Notes under the pieces: model-generated | Databases searched by the model: none | What the model saw: only the letters and a program-made list of their open reading frames with translations | What the model was told of the DNA's origin: nothing | From: an uncultured Muribaculaceae bacterium | Lineage (GTDB): Bacteria > Bacteroidota > Bacteroidia > Bacteroidales > Muribaculaceae | Reading direction: 5' to 3' | Assembly: GCA_910584525.1 (NCBI GenBank) | Contig: CAJUAT010000004.1 | Span: 1 to 64,000, forward strand | DNA: 64,000 nucleotides | In this document: positions 61,629 to 64,000 of the stretch, one piece after another | Numbering within the stretch: position 1 is the stretch's first letter | Layout: each line of letters starts with the position of its first letter | Program-made: the position numbers and the translations under genes

Positions 61629-62683
61629 TCCCGCCAGTCAAGTTTGTCGACAGCCTCGCGGTCTATTCGCGATCCGGTTTCATATATCAGCCTGTCTCCG
61701 TCAAGATAGAGAGGCGAAGAGATGTTGTTGGTGAACAGGGCGCCGGTGCCGAGCCCCTGAGGCATACGGCAGCCGAGGGTGGCAACCCATTGGGCAAGGG
61801 CATTAAGACCGATGTTCGATTCAAGAGAGGAGGTTATCCACCATCCTATTCCTCGTTCACGCGCCAGGGTAATCCATTCGCCGGCGCCACTGAAACCTCC
61901 GGTAAGAGTGGGCTTGATCACTATGTAGCGGGGCTTTATGACGTCGAGCATACGCACCTTGGCGTCGGTATCGAACTTGCCGATAAGTTCCTCGTCAAGG
62001 GCTATCGGCAATGGCGATACCTCGCAGAGGAATCCCATCAGCTCGGGTTGACCCTGCCGGATGGGCTGCTCTATGCTGTGGACATCAAGGTCGGCAAGCC
62101 GCTTGAGGCGCGGCAGGGCATTATCCATGGTGAAAGCACCGTTGGCATCCACCCTGATCTCAACCTCCTCCTTGCCGTAGCGGCTGCGAACGCTCTCGAT
62201 CATCTCCACCTCGCTTTTCCAGTCGATGGCTCCTATCTTGAACTTTATACAACGGAATCCTTGTGCGAGTTTCTCCTCCAGACGCGCGAGCATCTCTTCC
62301 TTGTCGCCCATCCATACAAGGCCGTTGATCTCTATTCCCTCGGTGCCGGTTATGAACGGAGAACTGTAATAAACGGCATTCCCTCCGGCGGTAAAGTCGC
62401 GGATACACTGCTCGAAGCCGAACTGCAGGGAAGGGAAGCGCGAGAGGTCGGTTTTCTTACCGAGCCTTACGTTTGCCTGCAATTCCATTAGTTTGTAGAA
62501 GAAGCGGTCGTCGGCTTCTGGCGATAGGCCGGGAAATATTGCGGCCTCGCCAAGTCCGTAGCGCGAAGGATCGCTCTCGTCGAAGAGCTTCATGTAGCAA
62601 GTCGGCTTTTCGGTGAGTATGCCTCGCGAGGTGCCTGCCGGCTCCTTGAATTTCAGTATATATGGCGCGAAAAGGAGCCTCAT
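61625..62683 (-). CDS. menC: o-Succinylbenzoate synthase (enolase superfamily)
   Basis: 352 aa from the ATG at 62683, one base after the menB stop; the longer opening reads through menB in another frame and is rejected. Dehydrates SHCHC to o-succinylbenzoate. Enolase-superfamily residues: FKIGAID Lys, RVDANGAF Asp, EQPI Glu, ALDEEL Asp-Glu, and VIKPTLTGGF Lys. Length fits MenC. Confidence 0.9.
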   Translation of the reverse strand: MRLLFAPYILKFKEPAGTSRGILTEKPTCYMKLFDESDPSRYGLGEAAIFPGLSPEADDRFFYKLMELQANVRLGKKTDLSRFPSLQFGFEQCIRDFTAGGNAVYYSSPFITGTEGIEINGLVWMGDKEEMLARLEEKLAQGFRCIKFKIGAIDWKSEVEMIESVRSRYGKEEVEIRVDANGAFTMDNALPRLKRLADLDVHSIEQPIRQGQPELMGFLCEVSPLPIALDEELIGKFDTDAKVRMLDVIKPRYIVIKPTLTGGFSGAGEWITLARERGIGWWITSSLESNIGLNALAQWVATLGCRMPQGLGTGALFTNNISSPLYLDGDRLIYETGSRIDREAVDKLDWRE

Positions 62684-62684
62684 G

Positions 62685-63500
62685 TCAGGGGAATTTGGGG
62701 AATTGGTCGAAGTCGGGGTCTCTCTTCTCCAGGAAAGCATTCTTGCCTTCCTGCGCCTCATCCATGAGGTAATAGAGGAGCGTGGCGTCGCCGGCAAACT
62801 CCATGAGACCGTGCTGGCCGTCGAGTTCGGCGTTGAGGGCACGCTTGATCATCCTGATGGCGAGAGGGGAGCGCTTGAGAATCGTCTCGCACCATTCCAC
62901 GGTGGTTTCTTCGAGTTTGTCGAAGGGCACCACGGCATTTACCATACCCATCTCGAGGGCTTCGGCGGCTGTATATTGCCGGCATAGGAACCAAATCTCG
63001 CGGGCCTTCTTCTGGCCTACGCAGCGGGCGAGATAGCTGGCGCCGAAACCGCCGTCGAAGCTTCCCACCTTGGGACCTGTCTGGCCGAATCGGGCATTCT
63101 CTGAGGCTATGCTGAGGTCGCAGACCACCTGCAGCACATTGCCGCCGCCGATGCTGTAGCCGTTGACCATGGCTATCACCGGTTTGGGAATGCTGCGTAT
63201 GGCATGATGCAGCTCCAGCACATTGAGGCGCGGCACGCCGTCGTCGCCTATATAGCCGCCGCTCCCCTTCACGTTCTGGTCGCCACCTGAACAGAATGCC
63301 TTGTCGCCCGCTCCTGTCAGGATTATTACCCCTATGTCGCTGCGCTCCCGGCAGATGCCGAAGGCGTCAAGCATCTCCATGTTCGTCTTGGGCCGGAAAG
63401 CATTGTATACTTTGGGCCGGTTGATGGTGATCTTAGCTATCTTGCCGTAGCGCTCGAAGAGAATGTCTTCGTAGTCTTTGATGGTTTCCCAGGTGTACAT
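62685..63500 (-). CDS. menB: 1,4-dihydroxy-2-naphthoyl-CoA synthase
   Basis: 271-aa crotonase-fold enzyme that closes the naphthoate ring of menaquinone. Conserved blocks: INRPKVYNAFRPKT, CSGGDQNVKG, VNGYSIGGGNVLQVVCDLSIAS, GPKVGSFDGGFGASYLAR. The Asp of SFDGG is the usual catalytic residue. First gene of the operon. Its leader contains a nine-unit 9-bp array. menD and menF are not in the window. Confidence 0.93.
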   Translation of the reverse strand: MYTWETIKDYEDILFERYGKIAKITINRPKVYNAFRPKTNMEMLDAFGICRERSDIGVIILTGAGDKAFCSGGDQNVKGSGGYIGDDGVPRLNVLELHHAIRSIPKPVIAMVNGYSIGGGNVLQVVCDLSIASENARFGQTGPKVGSFDGGFGASYLARCVGQKKAREIWFLCRQYTAAEALEMGMVNAVVPFDKLEETTVEWCETILKRSPLAIRMIKRALNAELDGQHGLMEFAGDATLLYYLMDEAQEGKNAFLEKRDPDFDQFPKFP

Positions 63501-63506
63501 GATATG

Positions 63507-63587
63507 ATGTGATTTATGTGGCTTATGTGAGAGATGTGATTTATGCGATTTATGTGACTTATGTTTCTGATGTGATTGATGTGAAAT
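63507..63587. repeat. 9-bp tandem array, nine units, in the menB leader
   Basis: Nine nonamers in exact register from 63507 (+ strand): ATGTGATTT, ATGTGGCTT, ATGTGAGAG, ATGTGATTT, ATGCGATTT, ATGTGACTT, ATGTTTCTG, ATGTGATTG, ATGTGAAAT. The array lies between the menB start codon and its promoter, so it would be transcribed as AAATCACAT-type repeats. In one minus-strand frame it reads as a His/Ile/Asn repeat, which is not in frame with menB. Confidence 0.92.
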
Positions 63588-63625
63588 ACGGTGATTGGGA
63601 TATTACGGTTATTTCTTATCTTCCA

Positions 63626-63657
63626 CAAAATTACAAAAGGTTTCGGAATCGGGCAAG
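63626..63657 (-). promoter_or_regulatory. Bacteroides-type promoter for the men operon
   Basis: On the minus strand CTTG (63654-63657, one mismatch to TTTG), 20 bases, then TAATTTTG (63626-63633). The leader to the menB start would be about 120 bases and includes the whole nonamer array. Confidence 0.65.
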
Positions 63658-63680
63658 CGGATTTGTATAGACGGAGGCCG

Positions 63681-64000
63681 ATGGACCGTTATAATGATAT
63701 GGCAGACAATTATCTGGAGAAAAAGATGGAGGAGCTTCGGCGTATGTCGGGGTCTCGGGCCGGGTCGGCTGGCTCACGGGTCGGGTCGGCCGGGTCATTA
63801 CAATCAGGTGCCGCCCATAGGATGCTTTCATTTCCGTATAAGGCGTTGAGGGTGCTGATATTATCGGGTGCGAGACGTAACCTGCGGCAATATGCCGAGC
63901 CTTTTCAGCGTGCCAGTTGCCGCGTGGCCATTATATGCACCGGCGCCGAAAAGGATACCGACCTCGGCAACGACCATGGTTTCAGATTCCACCATGTTCC
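63681..64000 (+). CDS. SDR-like protein, N-terminal part (runs off the window)
   Basis: 106 residues are visible from the ATG at 63681 (MDRYNDMADNYLEKKMEELRRM); the gene continues beyond the window. After a charged N-terminal extension comes a low-complexity insert (GSRAGSAGSRVGSAGS). Then LRVLILSGARRNLRQYAEPFQRASCRVAIICT lines up with the first beta-alpha-beta of short-chain dehydrogenases, but the glycine-rich motif TGGxxGIG is replaced by LSGARRNLRQ. It may be a non-catalytic SDR relative. The assignment is tentative. Divergent from menB. Confidence 0.5.
   Translation, partial: MDRYNDMADNYLEKKMEELRRMSGSRAGSAGSRVGSAGSLQSGAAHRMLSFPYKALRVLILSGARRNLRQYAEPFQRASCRVAIICTGAEKDTDLGNDHGFRFHHV

Noticed and set aside
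63437..63628. Minus-strand 63-codon frame with His-Ile-Asn repeats
   Set aside because: It is the translation of the nonamer array in the menB leader, out of frame with menB and overlapping its start. Most likely not translated.
1..64000. tRNA, rRNA or riboswitch genes
   Set aside because: No clover-leaf, rRNA core sequence or known riboswitch consensus was recognised in the gaps. A covariance-model scan would be needed to exclude small RNAs.

Overview
The window reads as a chromosomal stretch from a Bacteroidales bacterium, most likely a gut member of the Muribaculaceae or a near relative. Support for this: six or seven promoters of the Bacteroides type (TTTG, about 20 bases, TAnnTTTG), BspA-like, GLUG and TonB-dependent surface proteins, C-terminal tails resembling type IX secretion signals, and a menaquinone operon. 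Family names come from sequence recall, not from database searches.

Region 1 (1-23911, + strand) is one long, tightly overlapping operon for an aryl-polyene or flexirubin-type pigment. It starts with a tyrosine ammonia-lyase homologue, which would supply a 4-hydroxycinnamate starter. It then encodes a ketoreductase, three ketosynthases with intact catalytic residues, a Cys-less chain-length-factor-like protein and a KS-like fragment. Two acyl carrier proteins, two hot-dog dehydratases, a thioesterase, an O-methyltransferase and an adenylate-forming ligase complete the type II PKS core. Envelope handling is covered by a lipid-A-type acyltransferase, a glycosyltransferase-acyltransferase fusion, a LolA-like carrier, a 4-TM EamA-type protein, an MMPL exporter and two exported serine hydrolases. 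An FAD oxidoreductase and several unknown exported proteins fill the rest. Most junctions are ATGA overlaps.

Region 2 (23894-33865) holds Fe/Mn superoxide dismutase, a GT4 glycosyltransferase, a cytoplasmic GH13 enzyme, and a minus-strand operon of an MFS transporter with two phospholipase-B-like Ntn hydrolases. A paralogous MFS gene diverges from that operon.

Region 3 (33866-45413) is surface and secreted material: a BspA-type LRR protein, a WG-repeat lipoprotein, a 343-bp MITE-like element, an alkaline phosphatase and a 2122-residue GLUG-repeat protein. Region 4 (45414-57614) has a TonB-dependent receptor, hisS, a DUF3843-like protein, a Trp/Gly-rich exported protein, an OmpP1/FadL-like porin, an orphan ABC ATPase, a small lipoprotein and uvrA. 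Region 5 (57615-64000) has a Crp/Fnr regulator, a prolyl-tRNA editing domain, a secreted protein with a sorting-like tail, the menB-menC-menE operon, and the start of a divergent SDR-like gene.

A recurring architecture stands out. Many gaps directly before start codons hold short degenerate tandem arrays with a fixed period (7, 9, 10, 15 or 20 bp) whose unit differs from site to site.
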